NCBI GenBank assembly: GCA_963204915.1
Contig: CAUJHS010000005.1
Coordinates: 1 to 64,000, forward strand
DNA: 64,000 nucleotides
Direction: 5' to 3'
Source: Planctomycetota bacterium
Lineage (GTDB): Bacteria; Planctomycetota; Planctomycetia; Pirellulales; Pirellulaceae
Shown: in pieces, positions 37,470 through 44,561 of the stretch
Layout of the letters: every line of letters begins with the position of its first letter
Numbering within the stretch: the stretch's first letter is position 1
Position numbers and translations under genes: made by a program
Notes under the pieces: generated by a model
Database searches by the model: none
Told to the model about the DNA's origin: nothing
Seen by the model: only the letters and a program-made list of their open reading frames with translations

Positions 37470-38120
37470 ATGAGTTTGAGTCCCGCGGTTTACGTGGTCG
37501 ATGATGATCTGTCCTTCCGGCAGTCGGTGGGTTTGGCCATAGAGCGTTTGGGTCTGCGGGCCGAAACCTTTGCCACAGCCGACGCATTCACTTCATCGGT
37601 TACCCGGGCGCACCGCGGTTGCGTGGTGCTGGATCATCACTTACCCGATATGACGGGCTTGCAGGTTCAACAAGCGCTTCGGCGAAAGCGCATCACGCTG
37701 CCGGTGATTTTCGTCAGCGGACACGCGAATGTGACGCTCGCGGTCGAAGCCATGCGCCGCGGCGCCGTCACCGTGCTCGAAAAACCTGTCTCATTGCATC
37801 ACCTGGTTGAGCAAATCTTCCATGCTTTCGAGGTGGATCGTCAGCGTCATGCCGAACGGCTTCAGCGCGATAGCGCGGCCGAGCGGCTTCAACGCTTGAC
37901 CGAAAAAGAGCGGCAAGTCGTCGATTTGCTCATCGCCGGCCGTACGAACAAGCAAATGGCCGCTCAACTGGGTCTGACCTTGCGGGCGATTGAAGACCGC
38001 CGCGCTCGGGTGATGCGCAAGCTCGAAGTGCAGTCGCTGGCCGAGATCGTGATGTTGGTTCGCGACGCCGAAGCGAGCCCGCCTCCTGCTCCGCGGCACG
38101 CCGCTTCTCCCTCATGTTAG
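37470..38120 (+). CDS. FixJ-type response regulator (receiver + LuxR HTH)
   Basis: 216 residues from the ATG at 37470. Receiver: acidic pocket DDD (11-13), phosphoacceptor Asp55 in VVLDHHLPDMTG, Ser83 in FVSGHA and Lys105 in LEKPVS. The linker is followed by a LuxR-type helix-turn-helix (LTEKERQVVDLLIAGRTNKQ; LGLTLRAIEDRRARVMRKLE). This is the NarL/FixJ class, so a phosphorylation-controlled transcription factor. A Pro/Ala-rich tail ends the protein. No kinase gene is adjacent; the only histidine kinase in the window is at 28268-29488. Confidence 0.92.
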   Translation: MSLSPAVYVVDDDLSFRQSVGLAIERLGLRAETFATADAFTSSVTRAHRGCVVLDHHLPDMTGLQVQQALRRKRITLPVIFVSGHANVTLAVEAMRRGAVTVLEKPVSLHHLVEQIFHAFEVDRQRHAERLQRDSAAERLQRLTEKERQVVDLLIAGRTNKQMAAQLGLTLRAIEDRRARVMRKLEVQSLAEIVMLVRDAEASPPPAPRHAASPSC

Positions 38121-38199
38121 AACGGCCGGGGTGTTATTCCATCACCGAGCCAATTTTTTCTTCGCCTGCCCACGCGATCCTTCAACGTTCTCAACGACA

Positions 38200-38228
38200 A
38201 CAGGCCGCTCGCGGCGCGAGCGACCTGT
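38200..38228. terminator. hairpin between convergent genes
   Basis: ACAGG-C-CGCTCGC and GCGAGCG-A-CCTGT form a stem of five plus seven pairs with one mismatch and a GGC loop, between the response regulator stop (38120) and the end of the small secreted protein gene (38265). No long T-tract. Confidence 0.45.
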
Positions 38229-38264
38229 CGAGTTCCGAACTTCGAAGTGCGTTTGCCACGCGAC

Positions 38265-38540
38265 TTAGTAGTCGTAGCTGATCGGCACGTACTTGATCAC
38301 GGGCACGTGAACCGTCTTGTAGAACGTCTTATGTACGGTGTAAGGCTCGCCGCAGTGATCGTACAGCGTGATACAGCGGGTGTAGGGAATTTCTTTGCAC
38401 ACATAGGTAACGATCTTCTCGTAGCCGATTTCGTGATGACAGTCGTACCCGAAGCCGAAGTCGCCGGCCTGAGCCGACCCGGCGCCGACACCCAAAGCGA
38501 CAACACCCGCGAACAACACCTTTTGGAATCGCTTGAACAT
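38265..38540 (-). CDS. small secreted Tyr/His-rich protein
   Basis: 91 residues. The ATG at 38540 has GGAG eight bases upstream and starts a signal peptide (FKRFQKVLFAGVVALGVGAGSAQA). The mature part of about 65 residues is rich in Tyr, His and Cys (YDCHHEIGYEKIVTYVCKEI; YTRCITLYDHCGEPYTVH) and has repeated T-V-H-x-x-x-Y patterns ending KYVPISYDY. Three Cys residues could form a disulfide or bind metal. I have seen this style of small exported protein in planctomycetes, but no function can be given. Confidence 0.7.
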   Translation of the reverse strand: MFKRFQKVLFAGVVALGVGAGSAQAGDFGFGYDCHHEIGYEKIVTYVCKEIPYTRCITLYDHCGEPYTVHKTFYKTVHVPVIKYVPISYDY

Positions 38541-38779
38541 GAACCCGTCTCCATTCGTTTGGAAGTTTGATTTGTTTCGCATCCACCGTCGTCTGCTTGG
38601 TAATGCGGATTTCCAGAACGAATGTGACACCGGATCAAGAAATTTTTTTCAGGCGGCGACGCGGGGCCGTCTGCCAGCGCGGGAGTTGTTCCTCCCGCGG
38701 TGAAATCATGGTTTAATGCTGGCTGGGGCGATGGGGAAAGGTGTTTCGCAACCGCTACTTGTAAGGAGGTCAGGAGCTT

Positions 38780-39343
38780 ATGAAACGTTGCACCGCCGCG
38801 ATTGTGACCTGGATGGCTTTGTTAGGCCCGGCTTTGGCGCTGGCCGACGACCAACCGAAGGCGAAGCCCGAGGGCCAGAAGAAGGCCGGCCAGCTTCCCA
38901 CGTCGCCTTCCGATGTGTTCGCCGAGTTGTACGAGCATCTGGCCGATTCGATCATCGAGATTCGCGCCACTGAGGATAACCTGGTCAAAGGCCTGCTGGT
39001 CAATTATCACGCCGCGGCGCAGCGTCACTTGGGCCAGGCGGGACGCGGCAACGAACGCGTCATGCACCTCGAGGCGGCGGCCACGGAAATCACGAACATC
39101 GCCAACGAAGGCGACAAGCGCGTGCAGGCCGTTCGGCAACGGCTCAAAGAAGCGGGCCACTACCACCAAGAAGACGCCGAAACGCAGGAAGATTACATGT
39201 TCATCGACTCGAAAGAAAAGAAGGAGTTGATCGCACTGGCGCAAAAAGTGGGCCGGATGGGCGAAGACGCCGCTCCCGCCGATCTCAAAGCCGTAGCCAA
39301 TGAACTACGCAATGTATTCACCAAGGCGATTGGCCGCGAATGA
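38780..39343 (+). CDS. secreted helical protein of unknown function
   Basis: 187 residues with a very strong ribosome site (AAGGAGGT at 38763-38770, and another GGAG nearer the ATG). A signal peptide (AIVTWMALLGPALALADDQ) is followed by a Lys-rich segment and a largely helical, charged body (DVFAELYEHLADSIIEIRAT; LKAVANELRNVFTKAIGRE) with a His-rich turn (AGHYHQED). It might be a four-helix bundle, but no known signature is evident. The stop overlaps the next start as ATGA (39340-39343), so it is co-translated with the CRTAC1 lipoprotein and may act with it. Confidence 0.65.
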   Translation: MKRCTAAIVTWMALLGPALALADDQPKAKPEGQKKAGQLPTSPSDVFAELYEHLADSIIEIRATEDNLVKGLLVNYHAAAQRHLGQAGRGNERVMHLEAAATEITNIANEGDKRVQAVRQRLKEAGHYHQEDAETQEDYMFIDSKEKKELIALAQKVGRMGEDAAPADLKAVANELRNVFTKAIGRE

Positions 39344-41160
39344 CGGTTCGACTCGCATGCGCACGATCCGCCGCCTGGCGCCTGGGCATCGCCTTGGCTC
39401 TGGCGGCGGCATGCGCCTCGTGTCGCCAACCTGACGACGCCTCACTAACGGGCGAGACTCAATCAAACCCCGCGCCACGCACTGCGGCAGCCTCGGACGC
39501 GCCTAAACCGAGTGCGGCTCATCCGGCGGACTCGTACGCGGCGCCGGATCAAACGTCGCCGCCGACCCCAATCCAGCCGTACTTTACGAACATCGCTCCC
39601 CAGGCGGGCTTAACGGCGACCTTGTATTGCGGCGGCCCACGCAAAGATCACATTTTGGAATCGGTCGGCTCGGGCGCCGCATGGATCGACTTTGACGAAG
39701 ACGGCCGGTTGGATTTGTACCTGGTCAACGCCTGGGCGCTGGATGAGGAGCCGTCGCAGGTGCGCGAACGCGGCCGCAATGTGCTGTATCGCAACTTGGG
39801 CGATGGCAAGTTCGAAGACGTCGCCGCGCAAGCCAGCGTAGACGATGACTCCTGGGGCTGCGGTGTTTGCGCTGGCGACTATGACAACGACGGTCACGTC
39901 GATCTGTACGTCACCAACTTCGGACCTAATCGGTTGTATCGCAATCGCGGCAACGGGACGTTTGAAGAAGTCGGCCAAGCAGCCGGCGTGGCTGATGACG
40001 GCTGGGGCGCCGGAGCCGCCTTCTTTGACGCCGACCTCGACGGCGACCTCGACTTGTACGTGGTCAACTATATCGACTGCACTTGGGAAAGCGTTCTCGC
40101 CGCACAGCGCACGCATGTATGGCAACGCACGGTTAAGGTGATGCGCGGCCCCTTCGGGATGCGCGGCGGGCGCGACCGTTTCTACCGCAATAACGGACAA
40201 GGCGCCTTTGAAGACGCGACCGAGGAAGTCGGCATGAGCGACGTCGCCGAATCCTACGGCCTGGGCGTGATCGCTTCCGACCTGGATCACGACGGCGATG
40301 TCGATGTGTACGTGGCGAATGACTCGAACCCCAATTTCCTGTACCGTAACAATGGCGACGGGCGCTTTACCGACATCGGCTCCTGGAGCGGCTGCGCGGT
40401 GAATTCGGAAGGAGCCGCCCAGGGCAGCATGGGCGTCGAAGCGGGCGACCTGGATGGCGACGGAGTAGAGGAAATCCTGGTCACGAACTTTGCCCGCGAC
40501 TACACCACCCTGTACCACAACCACGGCGGCTTACTGTTTGAAGACATCAGCGTGCGGCAACGCCTGAATGATTTCACCTTCATGCCCATGGGCTGGGGTT
40601 GCGCCTTTGCCGATTATGACTTGGACGCCGACTCGGACCTCGTCTTGGTTAACGGCCATATTTATCCACAAGTTGACGAGGCGCCGCAGCTCAAGGAGTC
40701 GTATCATCAGGCGCCGCTGTTGCTGGAGAATCAAAAGGGACGATTGGAGAATGTTTCGCAATCGGCCTTCGACGCGGCGCTGCGCGTGTCGGGGCGCGGA
40801 TTGGCCGCCGCCGACTACGACGATGACGGCGACCTCGACTTTGCGGTAACCGCAATCGATTCGCCGGTGTTGCTGCTGCGCAACGACGCCCCGCGCCGCG
40901 GCTCCTGGGTCAAACTCCGGTTGCTGAACGCGCAAGGCTCCCCCGCCATCAACGCGCGGGTCCAAATCGCCGCAGGAGGCGTCACGCAAACGCGCGAGCA
41001 GCGTAGCGGCTCGACCTATCAATCGCAAAACGCCTTGGAGCTGCACTTCGGCCTGGGCGACGCCGATACAATTGACACGATCACCATCCACTGGCCCGGT
41101 GGAGCGACCAGCCAGCATCACAACCTGCCCGCCAACCGTACGCACACCTTCCAACCCTAA
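39340..41160 (+). CDS. CRTAC1-family FG-GAP/VCBS lipoprotein with UnbV domain
   Basis: 606 residues, start in the ATGA overlap with the preceding gene. The signal ends in a lipobox L-A-A-A-C25 (a second Cys28 follows), so a lipoprotein is expected. A Pro/Ser/Ala linker precedes the propeller. FG-GAP/VCBS-type calcium loops are clear (AGDYDNDGHVDLYVTNFGPN; FFDADLDGDLDLYVVNYID; ASDLDHDGDVDVYVANDSNP; AADYDDDGDLDFAVTAID). The ASPIC/UnbV domain ends the protein (VKLRLLNAQGSPAINARVQ; DTITIHWPGGATSQ). Unlike the relative at 31837-34143 it lacks the helical N-terminal half. Likely an outer-surface binding protein. Confidence 0.88.
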   Translation: MTVRLACARSAAWRLGIALALAAACASCRQPDDASLTGETQSNPAPRTAAASDAPKPSAAHPADSYAAPDQTSPPTPIQPYFTNIAPQAGLTATLYCGGPRKDHILESVGSGAAWIDFDEDGRLDLYLVNAWALDEEPSQVRERGRNVLYRNLGDGKFEDVAAQASVDDDSWGCGVCAGDYDNDGHVDLYVTNFGPNRLYRNRGNGTFEEVGQAAGVADDGWGAGAAFFDADLDGDLDLYVVNYIDCTWESVLAAQRTHVWQRTVKVMRGPFGMRGGRDRFYRNNGQGAFEDATEEVGMSDVAESYGLGVIASDLDHDGDVDVYVANDSNPNFLYRNNGDGRFTDIGSWSGCAVNSEGAAQGSMGVEAGDLDGDGVEEILVTNFARDYTTLYHNHGGLLFEDISVRQRLNDFTFMPMGWGCAFADYDLDADSDLVLVNGHIYPQVDEAPQLKESYHQAPLLLENQKGRLENVSQSAFDAALRVSGRGLAAADYDDDGDLDFAVTAIDSPVLLLRNDAPRRGSWVKLRLLNAQGSPAINARVQIAAGGVTQTREQRSGSTYQSQNALELHFGLGDADTIDTITIHWPGGATSQHHNLPANRTHTFQP

Positions 41161-41214
41161 TCATGAACTGCTTCTTTGCAACAGAACGGGAGAGGTAGGA
41201 GCCAAGGACGATAG

Positions 41215-41772
41215 ATGGGCATGCTCGATTTCTGGCTGCGGCGCGGTAATCCGACGAACTCTTGGGTTCGAGAGCCCAACCTGCAACTTGTGGCCGACTT
41301 GAGCATTCCGTCGCTCAATCGCGTCGAACCTGGGCAGCCATTCGACGCACTGGCGTTTCTCGGGCGTGACGAAGACGCGGCCGCCGCGCGGTACGACTCG
41401 TTCCGCTACTATTCGTTGGGGGTGGAAGTCGAACGCGCCGCCGCCGACGGCTCGCTGGTGGGCTTTAGCCTTGTCGCCGATGAAGCCGAGTCGGGCTATC
41501 AACCCTATGCCGGCGTTGTCACATGGCATGGTTCGCCGGTCCAACTTCGGCGCCTGCAACAAGACGCGCTTCAGCGCACCTTCGGCGATTGGTATTGGCT
41601 TGACGCCGATGACGACGAGGCGATTGTATTCTACGAATTCAAACCCTATGAAATGCAGATTGAATGTGATCGAAGCGGCCGCGTCACGCGTGTGATTGTG
41701 ACCGCGGATGCGCTCATGGCTTCTGCCGAACAACGCGCGGCTTATGGGGTGACTCGACCTTTCCCGTTCTAA
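41215..41772 (+). CDS. conserved-looking cytoplasmic protein of unknown function
   Basis: 185 residues; AAGGAC precedes the ATG at 41215. No signal peptide or membrane segment. The protein is acidic with even secondary structure and aromatic motifs (ARYDSFRYYSLGVEVERAAA; FGDWYWLDADDDEAIVFYEF; YEMQIECDRSGRVTRVIVTA), suggesting an alpha/beta fold. I do not recognise a family. It converges on the zinc-ribbon protein gene with overlapping stop codons (41769-41772). Confidence 0.5.
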   Translation: MGMLDFWLRRGNPTNSWVREPNLQLVADLSIPSLNRVEPGQPFDALAFLGRDEDAAAARYDSFRYYSLGVEVERAAADGSLVGFSLVADEAESGYQPYAGVVTWHGSPVQLRRLQQDALQRTFGDWYWLDADDDEAIVFYEFKPYEMQIECDRSGRVTRVIVTADALMASAEQRAAYGVTRPFPF

Positions 41773-42524
41773 TGCCCCATCCGCACTTGGGATTTGGAAA
41801 TCGACTGATCGCACACTACGCAGTTGTACGCATCATCCAGGCGGGCGTCGGTTAGGCCGTCATAACGGGGCGTGGCGTACACCAGTTGTTCCGTGTTGCA
41901 GCGCGAGCATATCGCTTTACCGCAAGCGCGCGCCTCGCGTTCGTCGAGAGCTTTTTGCTGGGCGGCTTGCGCCGCCTGTTGTGACTTTGCGTGGTGTTGG
42001 GCGGGAAGGTGTGTCGTACAGAATCTCACCGAGGCGCCAAAACCAGGAACCTGGCCGCCTTCAAAACGCAGGCACGCGGTTGCCGATGCCCCGCACACAT
42101 GGCAGGTGTCCGTCGGCAGCACCGTGGACAAGCTTGTTTTGACATTCCGACCGGACCAAAAGACCGCCGGAGTATGTTCAAAACAGCCCGACGCTTGAAG
42201 TACTTCCTCAAAATTGCCAGGGCGAATGACGCGGTAAAGCTGCGCTTTGACCACACCGGGCCGACCGCAAGCGCACTTGCCCGCGTTCCAAGTCCATTCG
42301 AGCTTCGTCGGATGATGGCCCGCGCAACACGGGCCCATCGAGATCGTTTTGTTCGCCAGGCCGACTAGATCCACCAGCACCGCTTGAAGCGATGTGGCCG
42401 GTTGATGGCACCATCCGCAGTTGCCGACAATGGCCGGACCTGGTTGCGACGGGCCCACAGCGGGTGTTGTCTGCACAGACGGGCGCGACGGTTGTTTGCC
42501 CTTCCATTTGTCGAAGAGTCCCAT
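41769..42524 (-). CDS. multi-zinc-ribbon protein of unknown function
   Basis: 251 residues. The ATG at 42524 is chosen for the excellent GGAGGAAG upstream; the frame is open to 42644 without support. At least five Cys pairs are visible: CGWC near the start, a KCACG pair, CHVC, CSRC and CVVC, plus an FCTTH segment, giving perhaps three zinc sites. Between them is a Gln/Ala-rich helix (QQAAQAAQQKALDEREARAC). The N-terminus MGLFDKWKGKQPSRP resembles that of bacterial proteins with a short membrane-binding or linker start. No signal peptide, so cytoplasmic. It could bind nucleic acid or protein; nothing nearby indicates which. Confidence 0.5.
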   Translation of the reverse strand: MGLFDKWKGKQPSRPSVQTTPAVGPSQPGPAIVGNCGWCHQPATSLQAVLVDLVGLANKTISMGPCCAGHHPTKLEWTWNAGKCACGRPGVVKAQLYRVIRPGNFEEVLQASGCFEHTPAVFWSGRNVKTSLSTVLPTDTCHVCGASATACLRFEGGQVPGFGASVRFCTTHLPAQHHAKSQQAAQAAQQKALDEREARACGKAICSRCNTEQLVYATPRYDGLTDARLDDAYNCVVCDQSISKSQVRMGH

Positions 42525-42882
42525 CGTTTCTTCCTCCGCCGTGATAAGTATGAACGGACCGGGCCACGCACAAAGGCTAATTTTCTTAACAGAATCGCGG
42601 CAATAGGTGCGTCGTGTGAAGAGAAAGACCCGCCGCGTGGTCAATAAATCAAAGCGAATCGGCCTGAGAGGAACTCCGCGAAATTATAGCCAATGGTTCG
42701 ACAAGGGCGCCAGCAAGTGATGCGCCTTGGTGACAGCGATTTTGTTTGGAAATTCCAAGAGACTGGCGTGCTACACCCCACAGCCCCTTGCCGCACGCTG
42801 TGGTAGTTTATAATTGGCGCGCGGTTTGCACAGCGTGGGGCCATTGTTTGTTCCGGGAACCTTTTGTGAGTGCGGGTGAATT
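42525..42882. other. 358-base intergenic region between divergent genes
   Basis: Lies between the zinc-ribbon gene (minus) and the peptidase gene (plus). No protein-like frame. It is relatively AT-rich around 42600-42740 and holds a candidate promoter for the peptidase gene (42788-42814). Confidence 0.4.
42788..42814 (+). promoter_or_regulatory. candidate promoter of the serine peptidase gene
   Basis: TTGCCG (42788-42793), a 15-base spacer and a perfect TATAAT (42809-42814), about 70 bases before the start codon. The spacer is shorter than ideal, so the call is tentative. Confidence 0.35.
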
Positions 42883-43641
42883 ATGTCGATCGACAACATG
42901 TTCGTGCGAGTTCGGAAAGTGCGAACCATTACCGATGGCGAACCGAAAACCAACGCCACCGGCTTTTTTTACTTGCAGGACAACTACTTGTATTTGATTA
43001 CTAATCGCCACGTGGTCGTGAATGAGCCAACCGACCATCGGCCTGAAGCCTTACAAATCAAGCTGCACACGAACGCGATGGACCTGCGCGAGACGCAAGA
43101 CCTTACGATTCCGCTTTACGCGGACGGCGTGCCGCAATGGCGTGAACATCCGGGCCTGGGTGACAAGGTTGATGTGGTAGCAGTGCCCATTAATGACCCG
43201 CTCGTATTGAGCAACCACTTTGTCGGTGCGTTTACGCCCGAAGAAATTCGCGGGCAGAACAAGCCTTTGCCCATGGGGCAAGAAGTTTTGATTGTTGGTT
43301 TTCCGCTCGGCTTTCACGATACGGTGCATCACCTGCCGATCGTGCGCAGCGCGACCATCGCCACCTCGTTTTCGCATCCCTTCAAGGGGGAGCCGTATTT
43401 TCTGACCGATGCCCGAATGCATCGCGGTACGAGCGGTTCTCCCGTGATCGCAAAGTTGATGCGTCATTCCGATGTGCTTGGCGAGCGCGAGCCGGCGTGG
43501 TTTTTGTTGGGTGTGCATTCATCGGCGTTGGACGTTTCCGACCGCGACCCCGAACAAGATGAGCGTCTCGGTTTGAACGTAGCGTGGTACGCCTCGTTGA
43601 TTCCAGACATCGTCGGCGCTCCGGTGTTGCAAAGCGCATGA
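42883..43641 (+). CDS. trypsin-like serine peptidase without signal peptide
   Basis: 252 residues. Chymotrypsin-fold triad: His in LITNRHVVV (about residue 44), Asp in DKVDVVAVPI (about 99), Ser in MHRGTSGSPVIA (about 184), with GQEVLIVGFPLGFHD before the serine as in HtrA-type and viral-like proteases. There is no signal peptide or membrane segment, so it would act in the cytoplasm, which is less common for this fold. It converges on the transglutaminase of the ATP-grasp cluster (44 bases between stops). Substrate unknown. The ribosome site is weak. Confidence 0.82.
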   Translation: MSIDNMFVRVRKVRTITDGEPKTNATGFFYLQDNYLYLITNRHVVVNEPTDHRPEALQIKLHTNAMDLRETQDLTIPLYADGVPQWREHPGLGDKVDVVAVPINDPLVLSNHFVGAFTPEEIRGQNKPLPMGQEVLIVGFPLGFHDTVHHLPIVRSATIATSFSHPFKGEPYFLTDARMHRGTSGSPVIAKLMRHSDVLGEREPAWFLLGVHSSALDVSDRDPEQDERLGLNVAWYASLIPDIVGAPVLQSA

Positions 43642-43685
43642 CCTGCGCCGGGGAACTGCCGTGCTGGTCAATTTCGCAAGGCGAA

Positions 43686-44561
43686 CTATTCCAGCGGGGC
43701 GACATCGACGGAAACAGTCATGCTCTGCTGGCCCCCGCCAACGTACACACCTTGAATGGGGCAGACATCGCTATAGTCTCGACCCCAGGCAATGGTGATG
43801 TGGTCCGTGGTTGGTATCATGTTGTTGGTTGGGTCCAGGTCGACCCACCCCGCCGCTCCGCAATAGATCGAGACCCAAGCGTGCGACGCATCGGCCCCGA
43901 CCAGTCGCGCCCGGCCAGGCGGCGGAACCGTGCGGAGGTATCCGCTCACATAGCGCGCCGCAAGTCCAAGCGATCGAAGACATCCGATTTGAACGTGCGC
44001 AAAGTCCTGACACACGCCACGGCGATGGCGGAAAACATCCTCCAACGCGCTGTGCACTGTGGTCGCCCGCGGATCGTACACAAAGTCGGCATGGACGCGC
44101 GCCGTCAACTCACGCGCGGCTTCCAACACGGGCCGTCCGGGTAAAAAAGACTTTTTGGCGTAAACGGCGAGCGTCGACGAACGCGTGACGCGCTGCGAGT
44201 CCAGGACGAATTGATACGCTTCGAGGCTGAGCAGGCCCCGATCGGTGTTTAGCTCGGTTGCGATACGTTCCCACGCGGGAGTGGCCGCTGGGTCGCGCGG
44301 CGGAGGCGGAGCCACCTCGATGCGGCTGATCGCGGTCACGGTCAACTCGCGGTGGGCGGCATGAATGGCGAAATAGTCGACCTGATTGCCGAAGTAATCG
44401 AATCGCTTGCGTCGATCGGCCGGCGTGGGATGGACGAGCAGCCGATGCTGGTCACACTCTTGAGTTGCCGTTTTCCGCGGCGCCAAATGCACCTTGTTGT
44501 GGCACACCGGAACTGCGTCGGCGTATTGATACCGCGTGGTGTGGGTGATTTTGTATTTCAT
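43686..44561 (-). CDS. transglutaminase-like cysteine peptidase with N-terminal beta domain
   Basis: 291 residues. The N-terminal bacterial transglutaminase-like beta domain (KITHTTRYQYADAVPVCHNK) is followed by the papain-like core with Cys184 in GVCQDFAHV, His227 in DASHAWVS and Asp243 in WVDLDPTN, plus the family's ARYVSGYLRT. In bacteria these usually hydrolyse rather than cross-link peptides. Its start overlaps the stop of the ATP-grasp/alpha-E fusion as ATGA (44558-44561), so it is the last gene of the cluster. Together with the ligase modules it may trim or release a peptide made by the cluster. No export signal, so it acts in the cytoplasm. Confidence 0.88.
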   Translation of the reverse strand: MKYKITHTTRYQYADAVPVCHNKVHLAPRKTATQECDQHRLLVHPTPADRRKRFDYFGNQVDYFAIHAAHRELTVTAISRIEVAPPPPRDPAATPAWERIATELNTDRGLLSLEAYQFVLDSQRVTRSSTLAVYAKKSFLPGRPVLEAARELTARVHADFVYDPRATTVHSALEDVFRHRRGVCQDFAHVQIGCLRSLGLAARYVSGYLRTVPPPGRARLVGADASHAWVSIYCGAAGWVDLDPTNNMIPTTDHITIAWGRDYSDVCPIQGVYVGGGQQSMTVSVDVAPLE

